Assembly: GCA_025594325.1 (NCBI GenBank)
Contig: JANHCV010000008.1
Location: 558,001 to 622,000, forward strand
DNA: 64,000 nt
Origin: Blastocladiella emersonii ATCC 22665
Taxonomy: Eukaryota; Blastocladiomycota; Blastocladiomycetes; Blastocladiales; Blastocladiaceae
Reading direction: 5' to 3'
Position 1 is the stretch's first letter. Every line of letters begins with the position of its first letter. The position numbers were made by a program, and so were the translations under genes. The notes beneath the pieces are model-generated. The model was given only the letters and a program-made list of their open reading frames with translations, was not told the origin of the DNA and searched no databases. Below are positions 19,497 through 28,182 of the stretch, piece after piece.

Positions 19497-20624
19497 ATGT
19501 TGCTCGAGTCTCTTGCCTCTCAGGTCGCTGTTGCCCTCGCTCAGCATGTTGCCGCAGACGTGGTGCAGCAAGTCATGGACAAGCTCCAGCCCGTGTTTGG
19601 GTCAATCGACAAGCGCTTCAAGGACTTGGACGCGCGACTCAAGGCCATCAAGTCACACGACCCAGATCATGGCGCTGATCAGCAAGTCACTCCCATGGAA
19701 GTCGACACCCCCAAGGTCAAGTTTGCCGAGCTGACCGAGGATGCCATCAAGGCATGTGTCAACGCGCCTGTGGTGGACAAGAACAGGGAGCAGGCCGAGC
19801 TGGACGCCGACGACAAGGCCAAGACGGCTCGTGTACTCCTTGCCTTTGCCGCGTCAGGTCTGGACATCCAGGATGTCGAGGCTGTGTCCAAGGCCGTGGC
19901 CACCTACCGTGCGACCAAGGGGTCCAAGAACGTCCAGGGTCTGCAGGTCGAGACGCTCAAGGCCCTGGCCAAGTACTGCACCTGGAACGGGTGGACCGAA
20001 CTCGGGGCCAAGTACACAGAGGCCAAGAAGCAGGACGCTGCCAACTTCCGCAACGCGCGCAAGGAACTCGAGTCTGGTGCGCTCCCAAGCCGTGACGCCA
20101 TTTGCGCCGCTATTGTTGATGCAAAGGGCTCGGGCACGGGGCTCCTGCGTCTGTACCTCCAAGTTGTGAGTGCGGTGCGCTCTGACCCTGCGTTCCTGAC
20201 CACGAAGCCAACCACTGGGTACCCGTACTACGACCCAGAGACCCAGATTCTGGCTGGCGATGTCATTGTCAAGACAGAGGGCTGTGGCTACAACTTCTTG
20301 CACACAGTTAGTGAGCCCAAGGTCGCCGCCGCTCTCAAGCGTATCCTCGCCCAGCGTCTCGCCAAAGGTCATGACTTTGTCTTCAACAACTACACCCTCA
20401 AGGAGCTCAAGGACACCACGCTCCGCAAGAGGGTTAGCAGCACCTGGTGTACGTCAATTAGTCGGGCTGCAAAGACGGTCGGCTTTGAGGATGGCGGCGT
20501 GGCAGTGATCCGCCGTATCTCCACCAGTGAGAACTTTGCTGCGCAGCAAGCTATTGCCAAACGCGCGCACGAGATGGGTCACAGCGTCCCCGTTGCGCTG
20601 ACCTACTACATGACGCCTCAGTAA
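19497..20624 (+). CDS. PLV protein with possible tyrosine-recombinase C-terminus (375 aa)
   Basis: Starts MLLESLASQVAVALAQH directly after a strong PLV promoter motif. Residues 1-60 look like an amphipathic or coiled helix; the middle is charged and helical. The C-terminal 120 residues contain RRISTSENF, then AHEMGHSVPVALTYYMTPQ. The H/R...MGHS....YY pattern resembles box II of tyrosine recombinases, where the Tyr is the nucleophile. A convincing first Arg box is not obvious (candidates lie in LRKRVSSTW), so this is tentative. It sits directly upstream of the rve integrase. If correct, the element carries two unrelated recombinases. Otherwise it is a conserved protein of unknown role. Confidence 0.55.
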   Translation: MLLESLASQVAVALAQHVAADVVQQVMDKLQPVFGSIDKRFKDLDARLKAIKSHDPDHGADQQVTPMEVDTPKVKFAELTEDAIKACVNAPVVDKNREQAELDADDKAKTARVLLAFAASGLDIQDVEAVSKAVATYRATKGSKNVQGLQVETLKALAKYCTWNGWTELGAKYTEAKKQDAANFRNARKELESGALPSRDAICAAIVDAKGSGTGLLRLYLQVVSAVRSDPAFLTTKPTTGYPYYDPETQILAGDVIVKTEGCGYNFLHTVSEPKVAAALKRILAQRLAKGHDFVFNNYTLKELKDTTLRKRVSSTWCTSISRAAKTVGFEDGGVAVIRRISTSENFAAQQAIAKRAHEMGHSVPVALTYYMTPQ

Positions 20625-20652
20625 TCCTTTTGTCTCCGCCTTTGTTGATACA

Positions 20653-21765
20653 ATGTATGCCCACAAAGAGCCGCTCACAGACGCACAGCAAGCATTCCTG
20701 ACAGACTTGTACTACAAGCGCGGCCACGTAGGTGTTGGCATCCGTCAGCTCTTTGACATTGTGTCCAGAGAGAACACAGGGAAGCACATCTACTGCGCCC
20801 AGCTTGAGAGATGGCTCGGCGAACAGTCCGTGTGGCAGCAGTACAAGCGCGCACCTCAGAAGCGCCGAGACATTCGAAGCATCAACTCAACGAGCCCCGG
20901 TCGCAACTTCCAGCTTGACCTCATTGACATGGGCGAAAACGGTACGTACAAGGGCTTCCGTTACATTCTTACGTGTGTCGACCTGGCGAGCCGCCGCGTC
21001 TACCTCCAACCCATCAAGACCAAGGACAAGACGCGGGAAGCATGGTCCAGCGTGGTCGCCAAGCACAGCCTTGCACCTGCCACAATCCAGACGGACAATG
21101 GGACCGAGTTCTTTGGCATAGAGGCCGGGACTGAGGCCAAGCACATCAAGGGCAAGGCAGGAGTGCCATATGGTCAAGGTGTCGTTGAGCATATGAACGG
21201 GACCATCCGCCGGATGCTCACACCGTGGCTGTCCATCCCGGGCAACAACGACTGGCCCAAGCACCTCGAGACCATTGAATCTGTGATCAACAGCAGCAAG
21301 TCGAGGGCCGCGGGCAGGGCGCCCAACGAGTTCTATGACATGCCCCGCGAAACGGCCAAGGAAGAGCTCAAGGCAATCCGAGCTGCCAAAGGCAAGCCCG
21401 AGGGCGACCCTCTGAGCGCGTTGCTGGAGGTAGGGACCCAGGTCCGAGTCCGCGAGCCGTACAAGACTGCCATGGAGGCCAAGGGGAAGCCAGTCTGGTC
21501 GCCAACCGTGAGCCAGGTCCAGGTTGTGCGCAAGGGGTTGGGCGTGAGCAATCCAAGCTACAAGGTCCAAGGCCTCAAGGGCTTCTACCCTCGAAGCGAC
21601 GTCCAGCCAGTCACAGCGACCCAGGACCCGCCAACAAGGCAGCGCGTAGGTCCAAGTCTTCCAAGGCTCCCTGCTGCGCGCACCCCAGTCACGCCAAGGG
21701 AGCCCTCGACCCGGGTCAGGCGCGTCCCAGTCCGAGTCCAAGAAAAGTGGGACCGCGGGCTTTAG
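20653..21765 (+). CDS. rve-family (retroviral-like) integrase (370 aa)
   Basis: DDE integrase that would insert the element. The N-terminal part has H/C residues suggestive of a zinc-binding domain, though not a clean HHCC. The catalytic core shows FQLDLIDM (D89), IQTDNGTEF (D148) and VVEHMNGTIRRML (E179). A basic Pro/Arg-rich tail follows an SH3-like region (GTQVRVREPYK). The 5-bp target duplication and TG...CA ends of the element match what this enzyme class leaves. The leader carries TTTGTTGATACA before the ATG. Its stop codon overlaps the convergent fibre gene by 4 nt. Confidence 0.9.
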   Translation: MYAHKEPLTDAQQAFLTDLYYKRGHVGVGIRQLFDIVSRENTGKHIYCAQLERWLGEQSVWQQYKRAPQKRRDIRSINSTSPGRNFQLDLIDMGENGTYKGFRYILTCVDLASRRVYLQPIKTKDKTREAWSSVVAKHSLAPATIQTDNGTEFFGIEAGTEAKHIKGKAGVPYGQGVVEHMNGTIRRMLTPWLSIPGNNDWPKHLETIESVINSSKSRAAGRAPNEFYDMPRETAKEELKAIRAAKGKPEGDPLSALLEVGTQVRVREPYKTAMEAKGKPVWSPTVSQVQVVRKGLGVSNPSYKVQGLKGFYPRSDVQPVTATQDPPTRQRVGPSLPRLPAARTPVTPREPSTRVRRVPVRVQEKWDRGL

Positions 21766-23705
21766 AGCAGGGTCCAGTGGCTTTGAATGATGACCTGGCA
21801 GTCGTTGGCAACTGCGACCGACGGGATCCAGATGAAAGAGTAGTTCTTGGCCGCGTCAAGGTACTCAATGCTCAAGAACTGAAGGAACTGGACATTGCCT
21901 TCAGCGCGGCACCCGGTGACAAGCAACACTGCAATCATGTCCGTCATATTGTACAGCGCAAAGTTCACAGTGTGGGCTCCAGGGAGCGCGCCGTTTGCGT
22001 AGTAGCCCTTTGCATGGACGAGGTAGTAGCCACTGACAGGGGGTTTGACGCATCCATTGATCACAGACGTGAACGCGCCTGCCGTGGACTGGAACGCAAA
22101 GGTGGCCGGGCCCGTTGATGCTGTGCCGCCAATGATCTTGCCGCCCGTGGTCACTCTGTTTGTAGAGCGGTGCTTGGCCTGAGCGACGTACCGGGTCGTG
22201 CCAGACCGCGAGTCAACATACGCCTTGTTTGCTGCGTCGGTGCCTGCCACTGGAGCGAGGTCAAGGGTGAGCTGCCCTGTGAAGCGACCAGTGCCATTGA
22301 CGCGGAGCCTTTCTGTGCCAAGCGTCGCCGAGCCCACGACCACATTGCCACCACCTGCCACAAGGGAGACCCCGCCCGTGGTCGCAGACGCAATCTCAAT
22401 GTTACCCGCCGCTGTGCATGCCAGGTTGCTTCGCAGTACGCCTGCCTGCTTAAAGTCGACGTACGTCAATGTATTGGCAGCCGAGTCAAAGACAAGGTTT
22501 GCACTTGTGGCATTCCGGACCAGGACGTTGGGCACAGTCAGTTGCTTGCCAACTCCAAGACCACCAGCAATGGTGACTGCTCCAGTGCTTGATGTCAAAC
22601 TGTCCGTCGTATTTGCAAAGGCAAAGGCAGCGCCGAGTCCAAGGGTGGACTGGGGGAGCGTGCCAATGACCGAGGCTGCGCTCACGGCCGTGACCTTGGC
22701 TGAGACGTCGGGGAGTCGTGCCAGGTCAATGGTCCCTGCAAGCTTGGCCGAGTCAATGCCAGATGCCAGCTTGGCGCTGGTCAGGGTCCCGTCGGCGATG
22801 CGGGCAGGGTCAAGGATCCCAGTGAGCTTGACTGCCGACACGTCCGCGACCTTGGCGTCCATGACTGCGCCTGCTGCCAGGTGGGCTGTTCCAATGGACC
22901 CAACGTTGAGCTTGCCCCCATCAATGCCAGTTGCCAGCTTGGCGTTGGTCACGGCCGCGTCTGCCAGGACCAGGGAGCCGACCGTGCCCGCTGCCAGCTT
23001 GGACCCGTCGATGCCAGCTGCCACCTTGGCGTTGGATACGGCACCGTCTGCCAGGGCTCCCATCCCAATAGTCCCTGCAACGAGCTTGGACCCAGACACG
23101 GACGCGACCTTGGCATCTGTGACTGCCAGGTCGATGAGAGCCGCTGTGCCAACCGTGCCTGCCACAAGCTTGGACCCGGACATGGACGCGACCTTGGCAT
23201 CAGTCACTGAGCCGTCTGCCAGGACCGAGGTCCCGACCGTGCCTGCCACAAGCTTGGACCCGGACACAGACGCAACCTTGGCATCAGTCACTGAGCCGTC
23301 TGCCAGGACCGAGGTCCCAACGGCTGGGAGGTTGGACGCACTGAGCACGCCCACAAGCTTGGACGCAGACACAGTGTCCAGCTGAGCATTGACGAGCTTG
23401 CCTGTGACCTGCCCTGCTGTAATCGTGGCGACCTTGTCAGCCGTGACGCTGGCCGGGAGCAGCTGTGCCGTGCCAACTGACTTGACATAGAGCCCTGCTG
23501 CGCCCACGCCAAGGGTCTGGTTGTCGACCTTGGCCGAGACAGTGGTCCCTGAGACTGCCACGCCAGGGCCAGCAACAGGTGCGCCAACCGTGGCATACAC
23601 GGCACTGATGGCCGCGTCAACGTAGGCCTTGGACACGTCCGGGACCCCCGTGGTAGACACGGTCGGAGACGCAGTACTTGAGACGTTAAAGATATTCTTG
23701 ACCAT
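21762..23705 (-). CDS. Fibre/spike protein with C1q/TNF-like head (647 aa)
   Basis: Start set at ATG 23705 (MVKNIFNVSS) because the minus-strand leader TTCTGTTGCTTAAGGTTAAA directly before it fits the PLV promoter motif; upstream codons are read-in. The N-terminal segment is followed by many degenerate repeats of about 11-22 residues (SVTDAKVASVSGSKLVAGT type), which would form a beta-rich trimeric shaft like phage and giant-virus fibres. A phage-fibre-like AANKAYVDS stretch comes next, then a compact C-terminal domain (about 130 residues) with the strand pattern and GYYLVHAKGYY motif of C1q/TNF jelly rolls, a typical receptor-binding head. It likely acts in host attachment. Codon runs in the shaft are highly repetitive at DNA level. 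Confidence 0.8.
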   Translation of the reverse strand: MVKNIFNVSSTASPTVSTTGVPDVSKAYVDAAISAVYATVGAPVAGPGVAVSGTTVSAKVDNQTLGVGAAGLYVKSVGTAQLLPASVTADKVATITAGQVTGKLVNAQLDTVSASKLVGVLSASNLPAVGTSVLADGSVTDAKVASVSGSKLVAGTVGTSVLADGSVTDAKVASMSGSKLVAGTVGTAALIDLAVTDAKVASVSGSKLVAGTIGMGALADGAVSNAKVAAGIDGSKLAAGTVGSLVLADAAVTNAKLATGIDGGKLNVGSIGTAHLAAGAVMDAKVADVSAVKLTGILDPARIADGTLTSAKLASGIDSAKLAGTIDLARLPDVSAKVTAVSAASVIGTLPQSTLGLGAAFAFANTTDSLTSSTGAVTIAGGLGVGKQLTVPNVLVRNATSANLVFDSAANTLTYVDFKQAGVLRSNLACTAAGNIEIASATTGGVSLVAGGGNVVVGSATLGTERLRVNGTGRFTGQLTLDLAPVAGTDAANKAYVDSRSGTTRYVAQAKHRSTNRVTTGGKIIGGTASTGPATFAFQSTAGAFTSVINGCVKPPVSGYYLVHAKGYYANGALPGAHTVNFALYNMTDMIAVLLVTGCRAEGNVQFLQFLSIEYLDAAKNYSFIWIPSVAVANDCQVIIQSHWTLL

Positions 23706-23730
23706 GTTTAACCTTAAGCAACAGAATGAT
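23706..23730 (-). promoter_or_regulatory. PLV promoter motif before the fibre gene
   Basis: Minus strand: ATTCTGTTGCTTAAGGTTAA, then AC and the ATG at 23705. It has the TGTTG and TTAAAC elements of the motif. It lies between two divergent starts only 20 bp apart. Confidence 0.6.
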
Positions 23731-23977
23731 TTCCAGCGACCATGACCTGAGCCTGGATGAGTGGCGGGAGCACCTCGCCGGGACCATGCCCGTGCCAAGC
23801 AGCTGGTACAGCAAGAGCGACGAGGACAAGGCCAAGTGGCTACAGAAGCGCGACTGCAAGGCCAACCGGTACACGCACGTCGACAACGAGGCAGCGCGGG
23901 CAGAGCGGGTTAAGATCCGGATCTACAAGGCACTCAACGCCAAGCGCCGGGACCAGGGGGCAAATAGCACCGTCTGA
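23726..23977 (+). CDS. Small charged PLV protein (83 aa)
   Basis: Starts MISSDHDLSLDEW, divergent from the fibre gene with a 20-bp gap. Highly charged, with KWLQKRDCKANRY and a basic helical C-terminus (ERVKIRIYKALNAKRRD), which could bind nucleic acid. No clear T-rich motif precedes it. Codon use and composition look coding. Function unknown. Confidence 0.55.
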   Translation: MISSDHDLSLDEWREHLAGTMPVPSSWYSKSDEDKAKWLQKRDCKANRYTHVDNEAARAERVKIRIYKALNAKRRDQGANSTV

Positions 23978-24054
23978 GGGACAAAAGGCACCTGCCACGG
24001 GGAAAAAGGTACCAACAGGGGGACGTTTTATTTTTGGTCCATACAGTAACCATC

Positions 24055-24411
24055 ATGGGCCGAAGAACAGTACCAGATCTACTTGCAAGAGTGACCAAGG
24101 CAACCGGCGGGCGCATCATGGCCGAGCGCCTTGCAGGGCAGAAGATCAAGGCAACCATTGACGGCTGCGAGTACACGTTCCCCAATGCCAAAGAGCTCCT
24201 CGACGTCTGGGTGCCTTACATCCTTGCCTTTGACTACAAGGTGACGCCCGAGAGCTATGCCAACGACTTTGGCTGCAAACGAGGCGACTCGCTGTTCTAC
24301 CTCAAGCACCAGGACAGCGTCACTGGGTACGAGGTCAAGGACCTCCAGGAGCACGTCCAAGACACGCTTAAAGCGTGGGAAGAGCACCAGGCAACGGGCA
24401 AGGTCACTTGA
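24055..24411 (+). CDS. PLV protein (118 aa), in frame with the next gene across one TGA
   Basis: ATG 24055 (MGRRTVPDLL) is preceded by TTTTATTTTTGG and ACAGTAACCATC, a recognisable PLV promoter motif. The protein is soluble-looking and mixed helical/strand (KATIDGCEYTFPNAKELLDVWVPYILAF). It ends HQATGKVT at TGA 24409-24411, and the same frame stays open from 24412 to 25770. Either this is the N-terminal part of a longer gene broken by a nonsense change, or the TGA is read through. Function unknown. Confidence 0.65.
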   Translation: MGRRTVPDLLARVTKATGGRIMAERLAGQKIKATIDGCEYTFPNAKELLDVWVPYILAFDYKVTPESYANDFGCKRGDSLFYLKHQDSVTGYEVKDLQEHVQDTLKAWEEHQATGKVT

Positions 24412-25770
24412 GTCCCAGTCGCTCCACCAGCGGCAAGCCCCAGACCAGAGGCCCCCGAGTCAGCCACGGACAGCGACAGGGGCAGCAGCGAAGAGGAGCG
24501 CGACGAGCTGGCAGAAGAGATCTCGCGAGCCCTGGACGTCATTGACGAGGACGCTGTACCGGACCACTTGCTCCCCGTGCCTGTCCGGCCAGTCATGCCC
24601 GAGCAGTACCCGGTCGAGGCCGGCGACTATGTTGGTCAAGACATTGACGAGTACGGCGCCATGATCCCCGGCCAGTACCTGATCCAGAATGACAATGACG
24701 GCGGCAACGACCCGCCCCCAAGGCTTGACGACGGCACCCGCGACCTCGTGGTCATGCCACCAAGCTACGGCCCGGACGTGGCACAGCGGCAAGGCGTGTA
24801 CAACGAGGGTCACGTCCACCCGGCCATGGACGAGGCACGCATGATCAAGGGCTCCAAGGACTTGCAGGTCTACAACCCCGAGCGGGCGCTGACAACCACG
24901 GACGACATGGAGGTCGATGTTGTCCAGAACTTTCAACAGTTTAACCAGTTCGTGTACAACAGCTACACGCAGCAGAACACGCAGAACGTCAACATGCGGC
25001 AGTTCATCACCCAGTACGAGAACAACTACTACGAGCAGAACGTGGACATGCGGCAGCAGATCCTGGTCCAGTACAACAATGACCCGAACGTCATGGCCGC
25101 GCTCGAGCTCATTGCCTTGCAGTTTGCCGGGTCCCAGGTCATGCAGTACCAGGCGTACCAGGCGCTCATCGAGCAGTCGGCGGCCGCTCAGGGACTGGCC
25201 ATGGACGCATTTGCCAACCTCGCGTCCGGGATTGTGGACACGCTCCGAGCCAAACGCAACAACTTTGCCCGCCAGATTGACGCTGGCAACCGCGCGCTTG
25301 TGTCTGAGATTGCCACGGGCATGTCCTCTGCGCTCAGCAACCAGCAGGTGCTCATGAACCAGCTCGCAAGCGGCGTCCAGGGCGCGATCCAAGGGCAGAC
25401 CCAGAGCAACGAGGCCATGACCAAGACGCTCCAAGACCTTGGGTCCAAGCTGGACACGATCCCTGCACCCCAAGTCATTGTCCAGCCTGCCAACACAAGC
25501 GGCCTTGAGGCCATGATCAGGGAGCTGGCCGCGCAAAACAATTCCGGCGGTAGTTCTAAGAAGACCGACATGCTCCTCGAACAGATCCTCAAGCAACTGG
25601 GCTACAAGAAGCCGACCGACGCGAAGCTGTTCACAGACAAGCGGGCAGCGGGTAGCGGGCTGACAGCGCCCAAGATCCAGCGTCACCAGAAGATCCCTGA
25701 GCGGCCCGTCAAGCAGGTCCGCGAGACCCCAAGGCGCAGCGGCATTGTGCTTGACCTCGGCTGGGACTGA
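24412..25770 (+). CDS. Gln/Asn-rich PLV protein, probable structural (start uncertain)
   Basis: The frame is open from directly after TGA 24409. The first in-frame ATG is 24596 (MPEQYPVEAGDYV; 391 aa to the stop), but the preceding 60 codons already look coding (VPVAPPAASPRPEAPESATD then an acidic stretch), and no promoter motif lies before 24596. The middle is rich in Gln, Asn and Tyr (QQFNQFVYNSYTQQNTQNV); long helices follow (SALSNQQVLMNQLASGVQGA) and the tail is basic. It lies just upstream of the ATPase and capsid genes, which suggests a virion or scaffold role. No family recognised. Confidence 0.6.
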   Translation, partial: VPVAPPAASPRPEAPESATDSDRGSSEEERDELAEEISRALDVIDEDAVPDHLLPVPVRPVMPEQYPVEAGDYVGQDIDEYGAMIPGQYLIQNDNDGGNDPPPRLDDGTRDLVVMPPSYGPDVAQRQGVYNEGHVHPAMDEARMIKGSKDLQVYNPERALTTTDDMEVDVVQNFQQFNQFVYNSYTQQNTQNVNMRQFITQYENNYYEQNVDMRQQILVQYNNDPNVMAALELIALQFAGSQVMQYQAYQALIEQSAAAQGLAMDAFANLASGIVDTLRAKRNNFARQIDAGNRALVSEIATGMSSALSNQQVLMNQLASGVQGAIQGQTQSNEAMTKTLQDLGSKLDTIPAPQVIVQPANTSGLEAMIRELAAQNNSGGSSKKTDMLLEQILKQLGYKKPTDAKLFTDKRAAGSGLTAPKIQRHQKIPERPVKQVRETPRRSGIVLDLGWD

Positions 25771-25775
25771 CGCCC

Positions 25776-25796
25776 TTTTTTGTTGGCAGTCTTTAA
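25776..25796 (+). promoter_or_regulatory. PLV promoter motif before the ATPase gene
   Basis: TTTTTTGTTGGCAGTCTTTA followed by A and the ATG at 25797. It shares TTTTTGTTG and CAGT with the motif at 19474. Confidence 0.7.
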
Positions 25797-26594
25797 ATGT
25801 ACGACATTGTTGCCATTGACAACGGCTTTACGCGCAACGACGACGGCGAGCCGCTGCCGATCCCCAAGCACCCGTTCACCATGAACGTCATTGGCGCCAA
25901 GGGTCAGGGCAAGTCGACGCTGATCGCAAACATGGTCTGCTTCCCGCACTTTTACAAGGGCCAGTTCGACAACATCTGGGTCTTTAACCCGACGTTCCAC
26001 GCCGACGACAAGTACGAGTACATTGCCAGTCAACCGATCCTGCGACCGCCCAAGAAGGAGCGCAACGTGCTGGACCCCCAGGAGCGCGACCCGGACCGGC
26101 TCAAGATCAAGCCAGGGTGCATTGTCACGGACCCCGAGCAGTTCATCCCGACCCTGCTCAAGATGCGCCAGGACCTGACCAAGACATTCGAAGAGTCTGG
26201 CAAGAAGGCGCTCCAGGACCAGCTGCTGATCATTGACGACGTGCTCGGGCTCAAGCTGCTGAGCCACAGAACGCTGACCAACTTTCTGTGCAACTCGCGG
26301 CACTTGAAGATCAGCTGCATCATTGGCGTCCAGCGGTGGTGTGCCCTGCCCAAGACTCTGCGCATCAATTGCAGCTACAGCGTTGTCTACCCAATCTATG
26401 ACAAGACCGAGGTCCAGACGCTGCACAAGGAGATTGGGTCGCAGTTCGACCTCAAGGAGTTTGAGGCCATCATTGAACAGCTCTTTGACACGCGTACTGG
26501 CAACACGAAGCGACGCTTCCTGGGCGTCAACAACCAGAACCCGCCCAAGTACCGGCTCGTAGACAGCTTCAGCGAGTGGATCGTGAAGCAGTAG
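25797..26594 (+). CDS. A32-like (FtsK/HerA) genome-packaging ATPase (265 aa)
   Basis: Powers DNA translocation into the capsid. Walker A GAKGQGKS (33-40) and Walker B LLIIDD (143-148) are intact, followed by a conserved-looking sensor region (FLCNSRHLKISCIIGVQ). The length of 265 aa is usual for PLV, virophage and Polinton packaging ATPases. It stands immediately before the major capsid gene, the typical morphogenesis-module order. Confidence 0.9.
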   Translation: MYDIVAIDNGFTRNDDGEPLPIPKHPFTMNVIGAKGQGKSTLIANMVCFPHFYKGQFDNIWVFNPTFHADDKYEYIASQPILRPPKKERNVLDPQERDPDRLKIKPGCIVTDPEQFIPTLLKMRQDLTKTFEESGKKALQDQLLIIDDVLGLKLLSHRTLTNFLCNSRHLKISCIIGVQRWCALPKTLRINCSYSVVYPIYDKTEVQTLHKEIGSQFDLKEFEAIIEQLFDTRTGNTKRRFLGVNNQNPPKYRLVDSFSEWIVKQ

Positions 26595-26603
26595 ACTCTT
26601 GAC

Positions 26604-26634
26604 TTTTTTTTGTTGCCGAGTCCTAAACTAAACC
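26604..26634 (+). promoter_or_regulatory. PLV promoter motif before the major capsid gene
   Basis: TTTTTTTTGTTGCCGAGTCC followed by TAAACTAAACC and the ATG at 26635. It has the longest T-run of all copies, which fits a strongly expressed late gene. Confidence 0.7.
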
Positions 26635-27855
26635 ATGTCCAGTACCAACGCCCAGTTCTCGCAGGTCCTGTCCAAGACTCTCCCTCCCAAGATGTTGTTC
26701 AACCTGCCCAAGGAGTCCGTCTATGCCGAGCGCCAGACCGTCCAGTTCACGGCTCAGGGCGGCCCTGAGTTTGCTCCTGGCAACAGCATCAGCGTCCTGC
26801 TCCCGCCGCGCGATGACATGATGGACACGCACTGTACTTTCCTGCAGTTCTCGGCCAAGACCACGGACGCCAACGTTGCTTTCTGCAATGGTATCTTCAG
26901 CGTCATTGACCGTGTCCGCATCTACAGCGCGTCCGGTGCCCTACTCGAAGAGCTCCCGTACTACAACCTGCGTCAGCGCATCGAGGCCGACGTGACGGTC
27001 CCCCAGTACCTCAAGGACTTGTGTCTCGGCGTGGCACAGGGCTACTTTGCGTCCGGCGCAGACAAGTTCGCTGTCTCATCTGGGCTGCACCGGTACATGC
27101 TGCCCATCAAGTCGGCCCTGCTGGCAAACCAGAAGCACCTCCCAATGAAGTACACGGGCGGCATCCGCGTCGAGTTCACCCTTGCACCTGGCAGTGACGC
27201 CTGCGTGGTCAAGAACAATGCCATCCCGGGCTACACAGTCAAGGACGTCTGCATCGTCTCGGACCTGATCAAGCTCAACGACCAGCAGATCGCGGTCATG
27301 GACGCGGCCTTCAAGAAGCAGGGCCTCAAGCTCTTTGGCACGACCTACAACCACCACTTCCTGAACTACTCGGTGCCCAACTCGACGCTCAACATCTCGG
27401 ACCGCTCGGCCTCACAGAAAGACATCCTGCTGTCGTTCCGCAACAATGCCGTGCTCAATGACAATGCCAAGGACTCGTTCCTTTGTGCCAAGACCATTAC
27501 ATCGTACCAGTTCAGCGTGGCCGGCCGACTCTTCCCTCAGCGACCCATCCGCTGTGACGACTACGCGTCTGAGGCGTTCGTTGAGCTGACCAATGCCTTC
27601 CATGGCCACGTCATTGGCGCTGGCCTCACAGTTGACAAGTTCAACGCGCCGGCCAAGGGTACCTTTGTCGTTGGCCGTGACCTCAAGTCGAGTCGCACCG
27701 TGGTCAGCGGCGACAAGTCTTGCAAGAGCCAGGCCGTGGACATGCAGGTGATCCTGACTTCAAGCGTGGCCCCGAACCAGCGCGTGGACGCCTTCATTGG
27801 CATCGACGTGGTCTACGAGTTCCTGCCAACCGGCGAGATCAACATCTACAAGTAA
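26635..27855 (+). CDS. Major capsid protein, double jelly-roll type (406 aa)
   Basis: Forms the icosahedral shell. Two beta-rich halves are visible. The first (about residues 30-190) includes VYAERQTVQFTAQGGPEF, GIFSVIDRVRIYSASGALLEEL and the following YYNLRQRIEADVT, a pattern typical of PLV capsid proteins. The second (about 200-400) ends GIDVVYEFLPTGEINIYK, like the closing strand of the C-terminal jelly roll. The size is at the short end for double jelly-roll capsid proteins. Its position between the ATPase and penton genes supports the call. No fold prediction could be run. Confidence 0.85.
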   Translation: MSSTNAQFSQVLSKTLPPKMLFNLPKESVYAERQTVQFTAQGGPEFAPGNSISVLLPPRDDMMDTHCTFLQFSAKTTDANVAFCNGIFSVIDRVRIYSASGALLEELPYYNLRQRIEADVTVPQYLKDLCLGVAQGYFASGADKFAVSSGLHRYMLPIKSALLANQKHLPMKYTGGIRVEFTLAPGSDACVVKNNAIPGYTVKDVCIVSDLIKLNDQQIAVMDAAFKKQGLKLFGTTYNHHFLNYSVPNSTLNISDRSASQKDILLSFRNNAVLNDNAKDSFLCAKTITSYQFSVAGRLFPQRPIRCDDYASEAFVELTNAFHGHVIGAGLTVDKFNAPAKGTFVVGRDLKSSRTVVSGDKSCKSQAVDMQVILTSSVAPNQRVDAFIGIDVVYEFLPTGEINIYK

Positions 27856-27897
27856 CAGCCCTGTCCTTTCTTTTCTTGCGTAGAGTTAAACCCCGCC

Positions 27898-28164
27898 ATG
27901 ATCTTCCGTAACCTCTGGACCAACTTTAGCAATGTGCTCGGCCAGGTCGGGTCCTTTGTCAACAAACACATGCCGACCGTCCTCAAAGGCGTCAAGACCG
28001 TGTCCAAGTTCTTTGAGCAGTCGCACAACCCCGCCGTGAGCTCCATTGCGCAGATGGTGTCCAAGGGCGCCAACCTCGCCCAAGACATTCACACCTGGTA
28101 CAACCGACCAACGAGCGAGATCTTTGAGGCAGACGCTGACGACACGGGGACAGCTGTACAATAA
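27898..28164 (+). CDS. Small amphipathic virion-like protein (88 aa)
   Basis: MIFRNLWTNFSNVLGQVGSF opens an amphipathic helix of alternating aromatic and small residues; further helices follow and the end is acidic (EADADDTGTAVQ). It lies between the two capsid genes, with TTTCTTTTCTTGCG and GAGTTAAACC in the leader (weak PLV motif). Small amphipathic proteins in this position in related viruses are minor virion or membrane-active components; that role is inferred. Confidence 0.6.
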   Translation: MIFRNLWTNFSNVLGQVGSFVNKHMPTVLKGVKTVSKFFEQSHNPAVSSIAQMVSKGANLAQDIHTWYNRPTSEIFEADADDTGTAVQ

Positions 28165-28166
28165 AT

Positions 28167-28182
28167 TGTTGTCTTTGTTTAA
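28167..28182 (+). promoter_or_regulatory. PLV promoter motif before the penton gene
   Basis: TTGTTGTCTTTGTTTA then A before ATG 28183. A compact version of the motif, with TTGTTG and TTTAAA, fitted into an 18-bp intergenic gap. Confidence 0.55.
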
